Shown: positions 12,150-22,436 of the stretch, in pieces | Layout: every line of letters starts with the position of its first letter | Position numbering within the stretch: the first letter of the stretch is position 1 | Source of the DNA: Symsagittifera roscoffensis | Lineage: Eukaryota > Xenacoelomorpha > Acoela > Convolutidae | Length of the DNA stretch: 64,000 nt | Direction of reading: 5' to 3' | NCBI RefSeq assembly: GCF_963678635.1 | Contig: NC_087068.1 | Coordinates: forward strand, 54,654,467-54,718,466 | Position numbers and translations under genes: made by a program | The notes under the pieces: generated by a model | Database searches by the model: none | What the model saw: only the letters and a program-made list of their open reading frames with translations | Told to the model about the DNA's origin: nothing

Positions 12150-12580
12150 ATATCAACGATGAAAACCCTGGCTCTAAAAATCTGTCGTGCGATACACACG
12201 ATTTATTGGTACAAAAAGGACCACGAAATTGTAACCATCTACATGATTTTTCGTGTAAATTTGCACGATTTGTGTCGTATGACCTACACAATAAATCGTG
12301 ATCTTTTTACACAAAAACCGGAAATTTGTCATGTAGAAAACACACGAGTAATCAAGTTCAACATACAAAATCAAAATATTCATTTTACATGATAAATCGT
12401 GTAACTTTTACAGGAAAAACAATAGTTTTTGTGCGAAAATTACGCAATTTATCGTGTAAAATAAACCTCTTTTTGTACGATTAACACGATTACTCATGTA
12501 ATTTTTACACAATATATTTCAAGTTTTCGTGTAAAAAGTACACAATTTATCGTGTAAAACATGCAGCACAAATCGTGCAC
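12150..12580. repeat. Cluster of CACGATTTA / ATCGTGTAA words
   Basis: The word TTTATCGTGTAA and its inverse occur at least ten times in both orientations within about 430 bp, separated by A/T-rich spacers and TTTTTACAC words. It reads as a degenerate minisatellite or a multiply nested inverted repeat. The 126-codon ORF across it is a by-product. Confidence 0.6.
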
Positions 12581-12796
12581 AAACGTCTCTGCAACTATTT
12601 TGATTGCTTTCGTGAGGCTTGTGACGAGAAATAATGGAGCTCATTCTAATTACTGGAACAGCTGATAAAATAGGAATTCCTACTACTCCAAATATCTGGC
12701 TTGTCGGATAGAGTAACGTTTTCCTGTAGTCGAAACTGAATTCAAAAAAAAATCTGGAATTATAAACATACAATTTATCTAACCCATTCATGATCT

Positions 12797-13510
12797 CCCG
12801 AGTCGAGATTTTTCACCTTACTTGAAGCAGGATTTGAGCGGTTTGAGCGGTTTTCTTAGACAATTACGCTCAAAATCTTGCTTCAAAATGAGCGGTTTGA
12901 GCGGTTTTTGAACGGTTTATCTAAAAAAAACCGCTCAAAAACCGTGCAAAATTTGAGCGGTTTTTGAGCAATTTATCCAGAAAAACCGCTCAAAACCGTT
13001 CAAATCTTCCGCGGTTTTTGAGCGTTTTTTTTAGATAAACCGTTCAAAAACCGCTCAAACCGCTCATTTTGACCTCATTTCTAGTGGTTATTTTGCTCGA
13101 GCATTTGAAAAAGGTCGCTCACATTATTTGTGGTCTAGACATCGAAAAACATCTGGCTTGAGTTGGAAACGGTTAAGCACATTTTTTAAAATGTAGAAAT
13201 TACTTCAACTGCATCTTAGCGTCACATTACCTTTCCAGGCCTTTTGATGGTTTTCTTTATAAAACCGCTCAAAAACCGCTTGAAAACCGCCCAAATTTTG
13301 CTTGAGAAACCGTTCAAAAACCACCGCAAGAAATGAGCGGTTTTTGAGCGGGTTTTTAAGCAAATTTTGAGCGGTTTGAGCGGTTTTTCAAAAAAAAAAA
13401 CGCCCAAACTGCTCAAACCGCTCAAACCGCCCAAACCGCTCAAATCTTGCTGGAAAACCGCTCAAACCGCTCATATCTTGAGCGGTTTTTGAGCGGGATC
13501 TCGACCCGGG
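12797..13510. mobile_element. Fold-back element built of GAGCGGTTTT units
   Basis: Left end CCCGAGTCGAGAT (12,797) and right end ATCTCGACCCGGG (to 13,510) are inverted repeats. Between them, decamer-like GAGCGGTTTT units fill two blocks (about 12,836-13,075 and 13,255-13,500), with sense units and their complement AAAACCGCTC interleaved. A non-repetitive spacer of about 180 bp separates the blocks. This is the architecture of a fold-back or minisatellite-bearing MITE. No transposase. Confidence 0.7.
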
Positions 13511-14417
13511 CTAGGTCTTTCGACAAAAGAACACCCTTCTAACATGACCAGTTGTTTTGACCTTGACACGAAAGATGAAATAATCAACAAATCCATTTAG
13601 AGAACCAGCTATATGCTCGTGTAATAAGCAATACTCGATGATCTGTAACGTCTGTAAATTTTTTGCCGTACAAATAAAATCTGACAATATCAGTTGATCA
13701 TACTACGCTTAATAACTTGTAATCGTTTGTAAAGTTTTTCGATCACAGATGTTTAGCTAACGGACGCGTATGAAACAATATTTCAACTTGACTCTAACTT
13801 TTGCTCCAAAGCACACTAGAAGCCGTCATGCGACGCGTCGTATAAGATTCATATTTCCTTGTTCTGGGTGTGGTGAAAATGTTTTTGCGATACAATTTGA
13901 TTCTTTTTCTTTTACAGTAATTCAAGTGTTCTGGTATGTTGAACAGCCCAAAGAAATTTTTTGTCTCATTTCAGCAAGTTCGCAGAGCTACGGTGTTTTC
14001 GCTACAGCCGTTTCCCAAGGCAGAACAAGAAGCCTATGGTTTCTGAACCATTGTACTGCACAGATCCGCAATAAATTTGTCTTCTCAGAACGCTGGTTTT
14101 GCGTAATGGTTGATTTATCCGATTGTTTCGAGCTCTATTTGGTTATCCATTTCTAGCTTTCAGAAGATCCATTTGGATATCGCTGCTGGCCAGGTTTATT
14201 GTAAAGATATCAAAAGTCATATGTCCTCAGATGTTCACAAGCTGCATAACTCAGCGGTATGCCGATGTGCAGCGTTGAACGTTTCGTACGATTTCGTGCT
14301 TCTTTCCTTGATAATTGGGTAATGACATCGAACGCCATATCATGATGGGCATTGACGGCATGTTTCAACATCGCCCACAGGCCCATGTTCGTTACCCGTT
14401 GCTTCGTGATCTCTGGG
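13511..14417. other. Intergenic, no supported gene
   Basis: A 128-codon + strand ORF (13,770-14,156) has no recognisable motif and low-complexity hydrophobic composition. It is not called. The DNA from about 14,320 becomes more GC-rich as the SGNH family copy approaches. Confidence 0.5.
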
Positions 14418-14428
14418 TTTATATAAAT
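14418..14428 (+). promoter_or_regulatory. TATA-like box upstream of SGNH copy A
   Basis: TTTATATAAAT sits about 80 bp upstream of the first family-homologous ATG (14,508). Spacing to a start site is plausible but untested, and in AT-rich DNA such a box can occur by chance. Confidence 0.35.
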
Positions 14429-14507
14429 TCTCTGCCGCTCTCATGTACCTTCATCTCCAAATGAAAAAGAAGGATACACGATTTGACCCTTCAATTTGAA
14501 CAAATTG

Positions 14508-16181
14508 ATGGACCTGGCAGAGGCATATGTGGGACCGATGGTAGATGCGATCTATCGTCGGTTGATGGATCGAGACTTCGCTCTGTAGGACGCAGAGGAA
14601 GTCAGGTTGCTGATCGCCTTAATAAACATCTTGGGGAATGATAACTGTGGAGACCGCCCCACGGAAGTCTTATTGATGGCAGCATATGGAGAAAGAGTAG
14701 TACTAGACCGCCCGAACATGAGGGTTATGAGGTGGAGAAACGGGGCTCTCTCAGGAAGTGACTTGGCGAACGAGCCTGGATTGGGAAGTTCCCGGACCTA
14801 CCAACCAGGTGAGATGCCTCTGCCAACCAAGCCTAGGCCTGGTTTGAGAAGGATGCATCAGGAGATGAACAGCGAGGCTGCCTCGTCTAGTTCACAACTG
14901 AGAGCAGCTGTGCCACCAAAGAGGGCGAGAGTAGAGGAAGAGGTTCAGACGAACGAAACTATGCAAGACCTTAACGGAACGGTAGAAGAACTGGAGAAGA
15001 CCAGAAGGGAGCTGGACGAAATTACCAAGACCATGCTCAGTACAGAAGAAGATAGAGACATGTGGAAGAGACTGTTTGAAGATTGTATCAAGAAACAGGG
15101 TGAAGAAATAGAGCGCTTGAGGCGAGAGTACAAAGAGCTATCGGAGCGGCTGGCTTTGACTACTGCCGTAGAAAAAGTGATACCTACAAGGTTTATTCCT
15201 CGTGGGCAAACGCCGATGGAACTTTTGACGCCTCGCGATTTGAGTCAAACGACGGAGACGAGACTTCCAGCTACAACTGGTCGAGTGACAATCCCGGACC
15301 CGAGTGACACCCTAGGTGATCCAGTCGTGGAGCAAACGGTGAGAAAACTGATAGAAACAGCTGGACGATTGGTCGCTAATAGGAATGCGCCAGGTTCCGG
15401 GGTGACTGCACCCTATGGAACAATCGATGACACGGGCAGAGAACAACTCTCCCAAGAGATGATGACAAGAACGAGAGTTAGTGACACAACGTTACCGACA
15501 GAGAGCTCTAAGGTCCCAGACAGAAAGATACGAGAAATGCCGATGAATGAAGTGTCGCGAGTGATTGACGTGCAGAAGAAAAACCAGTTGAAGTATAGCT
15601 TCACAGGAGTTCCGGACACGGATTCGCAAGCCTGCTTCAATCGATCCACTTGGAGCCCAGCAGTAAACCTGCAGCAACCGCCACTTGGGACATCACATCT
15701 GATACTGGGTGACATCTTAGTGAGAGCACTCCAGAATTTGAGGACCTCCTGGATCACTACGGTGATGGCCTTTGGAGGTGCAACGATAGCCCAGCTATTT
15801 CGGATGGTGGAGCTGATGAACCCAGGGAGGATGCCTAACATAATGATCCTAATAGGGACGAATAATGTATCAAGAGGCTCAGATGAGGAAGAGGCCCAAT
15901 GGGAGTCGATGATGGTGTGACTATTTACTAATCTCTGGCATAATTTCAAGTGCGCGGTACTGACCGTCTCCACCGTACCCATGAGCACAAAAACGTTGAC
16001 AGCGACAGGAAGAAGACATAATGAAGGAGTCATCAGGTGGAACAATATAATAAGGAACTTGGCGAGTCGAAATGCTGGGCGGATGATCCTTATGGACATT
16101 GAACACAAGCTGAGAGCTATGAATCAGGAGAGACTAACCACCGATGGGATCCATTTTGATAGCATTGAAGGACAAGCCTAG
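14508..16181 (+). pseudogene. SGNH polyprotein copy A, N-terminal part
   Basis: One reading frame from the ATG at 14,508 to 16,181, broken by TAG at 14,586 and TGA at 15,918. It aligns by eye with the minus-strand ORFs at 44,463-41,901. The N-terminal module shares YRRL..RD near the start and LANEPGLG...GEMPLP later. A Glu/Arg-rich coiled coil follows (about 14,960-15,150), then SGNH domain 1. Block I reads LGDIL where the active form has GDS, block III reads GTNN where the active form has GTND, and the DGIHFD block V survives at about 16,143. With nucleophile and Asn-Asp changed and two stops, this copy cannot make an active hydrolase. In the 22.8-kb element the same modules are split between frames. 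Confidence 0.75.
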
Positions 16182-16210
16182 AGAGAGTCTTCCAAGAGCG
16201 ACTGAATGAA

Positions 16211-16890
16211 ATGGAAGTCGAGCTCTTTGACACGGGAGTGCTGAAGAAGGAAGAAACCACGAATGAGCCAGCAATTTCAACCTTTGTGCCCCCTAACTTA
16301 GAAACACGTTTGGGAACGGTTCCAGCCGTGACCTACAGGCGGCAAAGCTCTAGCGAGCCAGGGCAAAGGACAGATATACAAGATCGATTGAGGGAAGCAC
16401 CAATGAGAAGAACCGTCCATCCAAAACGAAGATTAGGACCTGTCAATCCGACCGCGGAGACGACCAGTACCTCAAGATCAGAGACGAGATCAGAGACGAC
16501 GAGTACCAGCCGAGAGCACCGACGTCCAGAAGGAGCTCTTTGATGTGGTCGAGTCCCATACCTTCTCCCTGGCATACATAGAAACAGGATCTGATGAAAT
16601 TGAACCTTTAAACGGTGAGCTTTGCAGCAGATGCCATGAGGATGTTGAATGAAGCAAGATTGTCTGTCAACGGATTGTATTCAATAACAGGCGTGGACTG
16701 GTTGATAGCCGCTGGCATAAACTTCAGCTCTACAACCGCCTTGAGCTTTGCCGACTTTGAGGGACTTCCCTCAAACAATACAATGGGTCCAGTAAATGCA
16801 AGACCATTGCAAGATATGAAACTGAATCACGATGAAGGAAATCGAGAAAAGAGACCCGGAAGATTCTTGACGGCGAAGTACAACACGTAA
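16211..16890 (+). pseudogene. SGNH polyprotein copy A, inter-domain linker
   Basis: Two short frames (16,211-16,543 and 16,615-16,890), shifted relative to the preceding one. The first is low complexity (repeated Thr-Ser-Arg). The second carries the conserved linker pattern VDWL.A...FSS...L...D..GLP..N..GP.N.RPL. That pattern is also seen at 63,690-63,560 on the minus strand and, more diverged, in the ORF ending at 41,901. It lies between the two SGNH-like domains. Frameshifted remnant. Confidence 0.7.
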
Positions 16891-16892
16891 AA

Positions 16893-18523
16893 ATGCTCAG
16901 ACAGATAAAAGCACCCCCAGGTCATGTAGAAGAAAGAGCGTATTCGAAACAAGTGAATCAAGATGATGATGTTCAGAGATACGGTGGATTGAAGGCGATC
17001 AAGAAAGATGAGACCATCTTTGCTGCGTATGACAAAGCAGAAATGAGGAAAGCAAAGATCATGATAGTCGCGAGGAAAGCAAAGATCATGATAGTCGCGA
17101 GCTCAGACTTCGTGTATACCTCCAAGTCTCTGTTTTAGCCTGATGTTATAAGGCTGGCAGCGGTCGACTTGCACCTATTGCAGTCTGTGTCGATGGCAAT
17201 CAGGGTACAACGACAGACAGAAATGAACCCAATCACAATCGAATTTGCTGGCATGAACGACCATCTACACAGTAGGGGTTTCCTGAGCAGACTTAGAGAG
17301 CCTAGGACAGCCGAAGACGCTGTATGGCCAGCTATAAAGGATATCCTCAAGTCAATGGGTGAAATAGTAGACACCCTGGGAGAAGGTGCTTTCACCAAGA
17401 CAACACCGAGAGCCGTGTTTGCACTGTCTCCGGGATATGCACAGCTCCCGGATGGACTGAAGTTTGTATATGCGATGGTTGTTTTGCTCTCGGAAGGGAA
17501 ATTTGATGTGATCATTTCTGCCCCAAGTCTCGGAATAGAGATGGAGAATCTGAGGCCAGTCAGGGCTGAATTACCTGCGGTGTGGTCTGACATCTCGAAT
17601 GCGATGCGAGGATTTAAGGACCATTCACTACACATGTTAGTGTTAGACGAGGTACTGGGGTTGGAACTGTCCAAGTTCAGCCGACAACTCAAACTGAAAC
17701 CAGGAATTGACGATGACCATAGAGTGATCGTGGCGATGTCAAACGATTTATGGTTCCGAGGAAAGGAAGTAAAGGAGGAAGGAGAGAGAAGAAATAATTC
17801 CAAGGAGACCAGAGCTCACTTGGAAGCGATGGTTTTGAGAACGAAACCAGAGGCTAACAAGTGGCTGCATTTGACCCCTCGGATAGCAGCATTGGGCGCG
17901 GATGCTTTCGAGCGAGACCCGGTGATGATTAGAAAAACCCATGCCTACTTAGAGAAAGAGGTAAACCTGGCCGAAAATGCTGAAGAGAAGTCAGCCGAGT
18001 TCGTGAACAGAGTGTGCCAAGTGACCGTGGAAGCTTTCTGGTCACAGAATGTGAGGAGAGAAGAAGGCTTTGACCGGACTGAAAGCATGCTGGAAGGGCT
18101 AGGAGCCGAATGGACCGCGTCCTTTTTGGCGAAATTTTACCCCTCGCTTGCTCGATATCTGATAAAAGAATTCCTCCAAGCAGTCGTAGAAGTATCGATC
18201 GCTGAATTACTAGCCCTGTTCGTGACGTTTGGAGCGGAGAACTTTGTGAAAGGACCAGCGATACTGCTCACCGAAGCAGTGCAGAGTTTGCGACTAGACG
18301 GTCTTCTAACTTTGTTCGCGATAACGCATGGAAACTTAAAAGGATTGATGAATTTGACATGCTATCCGGAGCAGATGAGAGAGAACGTGAGGAAATTCGA
18401 TGTGAAGCGATCCACGGATTCCTGGAATAAGATAAGAGATTTGCGACATACTCTTATCCAGTACCTCCTGCAGTAGAATCGCTTTGGAACAGGAGAGGAC
18501 GATACGTTTCAGTGCGACGTCAT
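16893..18523 (+). pseudogene. SGNH polyprotein copy A, second SGNH-like domain and helical region
   Basis: One frame with a single internal TAG at 17,136-17,138. It carries MIVASSDFVYT (block I-like, no GDS serine), FAGMNDHLHSRG (block III-like), LSPGYAQLPDGLKFVYAMV, and IDDDHRVIVAMSNDLWF (block V-like, D..H kept). After that come LRTKPEANKWLHLTPR and the YLIKEFLQ helical segment. Similarity to the uninterrupted ORF at 62,217-63,872 is clear throughout. The TAG replaces a TGG (Trp) codon of that ORF. Homology stops near 18,523, where a tandem duplicate of this same segment begins. Confidence 0.78.
17046..17099 (+). repeat. 27-bp tandem duplication in copy A
   Basis: A 27-bp unit (17,046-17,072) beginning AGGAAAGCAAAGATC is repeated exactly at 17,073-17,099. 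It is in frame, adding nine codons. The downstream duplicate at about 18,700 has only one unit, so this arose after the 1.64-kb duplication. Confidence 0.92.
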
Positions 18524-19707
18524 ATTCAGACATATAAAACTGTTCAGACAGATAAAAGCACCCTCAGGTCGTGTAAAAGAAAGAGCGTATTCGAAACCAG
18601 TGAATCAAGATGGTGATCTTCAGAAATACGGTATATTGAAGGCGATCAAGAAAGATGATACCATTTTTGCTGCGTATGACAAAGCAGAAATGAGGACGGC
18701 AAAGACCATGATAGTCGCGAGCTCAGACTTCGTGTATACCTCCAAGTCTCTGTTTTAGCCTGATGTTATAATGTTGGCAGTGGTCGACTTTGACCTAATG
18801 CAGTCTGTGTCGATGGCAAGCAGGGTACAACGACAGACAGAAATGAACCCAATCACAATCGTATTTGCTGGCATGAACGACCATCTACACAGCAGGGGTT
18901 TCCTGAGCAGACTTAGAGAGCCTACGACAGCCAAAGACGCTGTATGGCCAGCTTTAAAGGATATCCTCAAGTCAATGGGTGAAGTAGTAGACACCCTGAG
19001 AGAAGGTGCCTTCACCAAGACAACACCGAGAGCCGTGTGTGCACTGTCTCCGTCCGGGATATGCACAGCTCCCGGATGGACTGAAGTTTGTATATGCGAT
19101 GGTTGCTTTGCTCTCGGAAGGGAAATTTGATATGATCATTTCTGCCCCAAGTCTCGGAGTAGAGATGGAGAATCTGAGGCCAGTCAGGGATGAATTACCT
19201 GCGATGTGGTCTGACATCTCGAATGCGATGCGAGGATTTAAGGACCATTCACTACACATGTTAGTGTTAGACGAGGTACTGGGGTTGGAACTGTCCAAGT
19301 TCAGCCGACAACTCAAACTGAAACCAGGAATTGACGATGACCATAGAGTGATCGTGGCGATGTCAAACGATTTATGGTTCCGAGGAAAGGAAGTAAAGGA
19401 GGAAGGAGAGAGAAGAAATAATTCCAAGGAGACCAGAGCTCACTTGGAAGCGATGGTTTTGAGAACGAAACCAGAGGCTAACAAGTGGCTGCATTTGACC
19501 CCTCGGATAGCAGCATTGGGCGCGGATGCTTTCGAGCGAGGCCCGGTGATGATTAGAAAAACCCATGCCTACTTAGAGAAAGAGGTAAACCTGGCCGAAA
19601 ATGCTGAAGAGAAGTCAGCCGAGTTCGTGAACAGAGTGTGCCAAGTGACCGTGGAAGCTTTCTGGTCACAGAATGTGAGGAGAGAAGAAGGCTTTGACCG
19701 GACTGAA
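18524..19707 (+). pseudogene. Tandem duplicate of the second SGNH-like domain
   Basis: From about 18,541 the sequence repeats 16,897-18,080 (offset about 1.64 kb) with over 95% identity by eye. It keeps the same TAG in the LF-stop-PDV context (18,756-18,758). A 3-base insertion near 19,050 (CCGTCC for CCG) and a frame change split the open stretch. The FAGMNDHLHSRG and DDDHRVI words persist. It ends abruptly at 19,707, where the LTR-like segment of the 7.54-kb array begins. About 50 bp of coding sequence present in copy A are missing at that junction. Confidence 0.8.
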
Positions 19708-20081
19708 GAAAGACTTTCCCTGCTTGGTGCTGCACCAAACAGACAAAACTTGAAGGCAGTAATTTTCACAAGTAGGCGTCTATTGCAATCATTGAGTCCT
19801 GTGTTACCTATCTGCCTTCGGATTGCCCGAGCTAGACCTACTAAAATCCTCAGGGCAATCACTTTTCCCAAAAACGATTTGGATTTCAATCCACACAAAC
19901 CAGTTACAAACTCTTTTTCAATTTAGACTTAGTGTCGCGAACACTCGAGTTTGGACCTGTTTTGTTTTGGTCTGATCTTCTATAAAAGGCAAGTTACCAG
20001 TGCAGTCACTGGTTCCTAGCCTGTCTCTTAATAACTTAATTTCATTCATTATTATCTTCTTCCAAAAGTTTCTATTAATTA
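19708..20081 (+). promoter_or_regulatory. LTR-like segment with TATA box, unit 1
   Basis: Contains CTATAAAAGGC (TATA at 19,981) followed about 23 bp later by TGCAGTCACTGG, an initiator-like context. This is a plausible retroelement-type RNA polymerase II promoter pointing into the polyprotein remnant. The identical segment recurs at 27,245-27,619, and a slightly diverged one at 57,776-58,110. It lies directly against mid-protein coding sequence, so it was joined by rearrangement. Terminal TG/CA ends could not be fixed, so 'LTR' is an inference. Confidence 0.55.
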
Positions 20082-21288
20082 GTGACCAAAAATTACCCCT
20101 CGGTTTCTCGATATCTGATAAAAGAATTCCTCCAAGAAGTCGTAGAAGTATCGATTGTTGAATTACTAGCCCTGTTCGTGACGTTTGGAGCAGAGAACTT
20201 TGTGAAAGGACTAGCGATACTGCTCACCGAAGCAGTGCAGAGTTTGCGACTAGACGGTCTTCTAACTTTGTTCGCGATAACGCATGGAAACTTAAAAGGA
20301 TTGATGAATTTGACATGCTATCCGGAGCAGATGAGAGAGAACGTGAGGAAATTCGATGTGAAGCGATCCACGGATTCCTGAACAAGATAAGAGATTTGCG
20401 ACATACTCTTATCCAGTACCACCTGCAGCAGAATTGCTTTGGAACAGGAGAGGACGAGACGATTCAGTGCGACGTCGTGTCGGGGCTGATCTGTGCTTAG
20501 CTATGAGGACCGATCTTTTAGCATTGATCAGAGGAGCCACGGAGTTTGTGACGGTCATATATGGCCCTGCAGTCACGTTTGCGTCCCTGATTTTAAGGTG
20601 GAAGCATACAGAAGGTCGGTGCTGCACCTGAACCTCATATCAGCAGTGGACGGAAGTGCGCTGAATTGGTGTGAGCAGCATATACTGCGACTGCGAGAGC
20701 TCATGAGCGAAGACCTATTGTTCGCAAAGATCTCATTAGACGGTCATTAACTTTGACGATCACTTCCGTGATCGTATGGGAAAAGAGGACAGAGGACACA
20801 TCGAGGTGTTCTCAAAGCTCTGGAACTTAAGGCCGCATGATAAAACGAATGGCGAGATCACGTGAACTCCTCGTCTAATAGCCGAGTGCCATAAATTGAG
20901 AGAAGAGATGAAAGACTGGGGTGATTACAAGAAACTGCCGGAGGAAATCCCTGAATTCTCTCTGATAAGAAGGATGCTGCTCGGAGCAGTCTCCGCAGTG
21001 CAAACCTCTAGGATGGGAGCCTTTGAGAGTAACCAAAGGAGAATGGCGAAGTTCTCTGAAAGGATGGATCCGTGGTTCATTGGCAGAAACGTTGCAGTGC
21101 TGCAGTATACGCAGTTTACTTACACTGATGAAGCAACGAGGAGACGAATGAGCAATATAGCGACTCCGAAGCCTGGGAGGTTTGACGAGGAATGGGCGAA
21201 ACTGGATCTAGCGCCTATGATTATGAGAGGCATGGCTGACTTACCAGAAGCCTCCCTAATCTTGACGAGTGTAAAACCATGGTAAACG
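20082..21288 (+). pseudogene. SGNH polyprotein unit 1, helical region
   Basis: Broken frames (20,082-20,381; 20,434-20,750; 20,896-21,285) align with the 452-codon ORF at 41,186-39,828. Shared words include YLIKEFLQ.VVEVSI.ELLALF, LCLAMR.D...IRG..E.VT.IYGPAVT and DP.FIG. Several frameshifts and stops. No known family recognised; predicted mostly helical. Almost identical to 27,620-28,826. Confidence 0.72.
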
Positions 21289-22436
21289 GTGGGAGGACCA
21301 CTACAGACTAGAACTATGCTAGCACCCTTCGGCCATGAAGAAGTCAAAGTAGTTCATGGAGAGGAGGAAGATCAGTCAGCTGGCAGACTAGTTGTACCGA
21401 AACTTCCTGATGGGGCAACGAGTGAAGAGCAAGGTCCCTCAAGTTCAGGAAAGAATCCGAGACGAGACGATGGGCAGGGAGGAAGCCGTCGATTGGAAGA
21501 ACCTATGCACCAGGAAGATGAAACTGGGCAGCAAGGTGACATTGGGGAAAACGAGAAAGACAAAGGTGGATTCCAAAAGCTCGATGAAAGCCGTCCACTC
21601 AGCTAAAGGAAAACGCGTCGAAGAAGCTATGGACTTGGGACAGGGTGATGATCGACTAACTGGCAGAGACAAGATGTTGACTGACGTAGCGATGGTGCCA
21701 CCCATTCTCATGGATGGAATCAAATCAGCCAGTTACAAAACCAAGAAGAGTGACCGCACTCTGACTGGAGCGACGTTAGAAATGGAGATACTCAGCCAAT
21801 GTGGAGAGAGTACCCTTAAAGACTTCAAACCGTCTCCCTATGAATCACGGAAAGGTAAGCGTCGTAGGAAGAAAGGAAAAGATCGAAGGGAGAAAAGGTG
21901 TTGTTAATGACGAATGTGAGAGATCTGGTGACCCAAGAAGGAGCAGCAGTAGCGTTCGCAAAGCGGAGAGACGCTCTCCGTTTCGTTCGATTTATGATAG
22001 AACAAATTTTAGTGCCAGCATTGAACACTTGCGTCAAGATGCTAAGAGAAGGCGATGAACGAGCGAAAGCCTTGCTCTTTCTAGAACTTTTGGACATATA
22101 TCAGAGCAAACCAATGCGAGTGAATATGAAAAAACCCGTGGAACTAGAACGATGAAGAAAATAGACGAAATAAGGAGGTTCTCAAACAAGGAAGTGAGGC
22201 GCTCAAAAATAATCTATGGGAGCACTGCCGTGATCCAATGAATACTGTGAACCGATCAGGAAGAAATTGTACAGTACGTATCCGGAATCATAGGGATGGC
22301 GTACAACCCCTTCATAAATGAAGACATACGCGATTCCTTCTTTGACTACGAACAAGCAGTGTTGTTGAGGTTCTGAACGTCAAGAAATGCAACGATAAGA
22401 AGCGCTGCTAATCAGCAGACCAAGCTGGGACTAGTC
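21289..22436 (+). pseudogene. SGNH polyprotein unit 1, central region with deletion
   Basis: Fragments match the 777-codon ORF at 39,889-37,556: a charged, low-complexity section, then RDLVTQEGAAVAFAKRRDALRF, then VQYVSGIIGMAYNPF near 22,270. The part encoding FLGTL..EAW, present in unit 2 and in the 22.8-kb element, is deleted. The junction lies in GATGAAACTGGGCAGCAAGG, which also occurs at 29,716, pointing to recombination at microhomology. A TGA near 22,374 stands where the 59,742-62,180 ORF has Trp. Confidence 0.68.

Noticed and set aside
12012-12392. 126-codon ORF with partial antisense ORF
   Set aside because: It runs through the ATCGTGTAA repeat cluster, and both strands are open because of the repeat.
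12836-13500. CRISPR array
   Set aside because: GAGCGGTTTT units have no regular unique spacers and occur in both orientations; the context is eukaryotic.
13770-14156. 128-codon + strand ORF as a host gene
   Set aside because: No motif, Kozak-like context or homologous copy in the window; length is not exceptional for this composition.
14508-18523. Copy A as a functional host SGNH gene with its own TATA promoter
   Set aside because: GDS and GTND motifs are mutated, two in-frame stops precede block V, and frameshifts follow; it is a relic.
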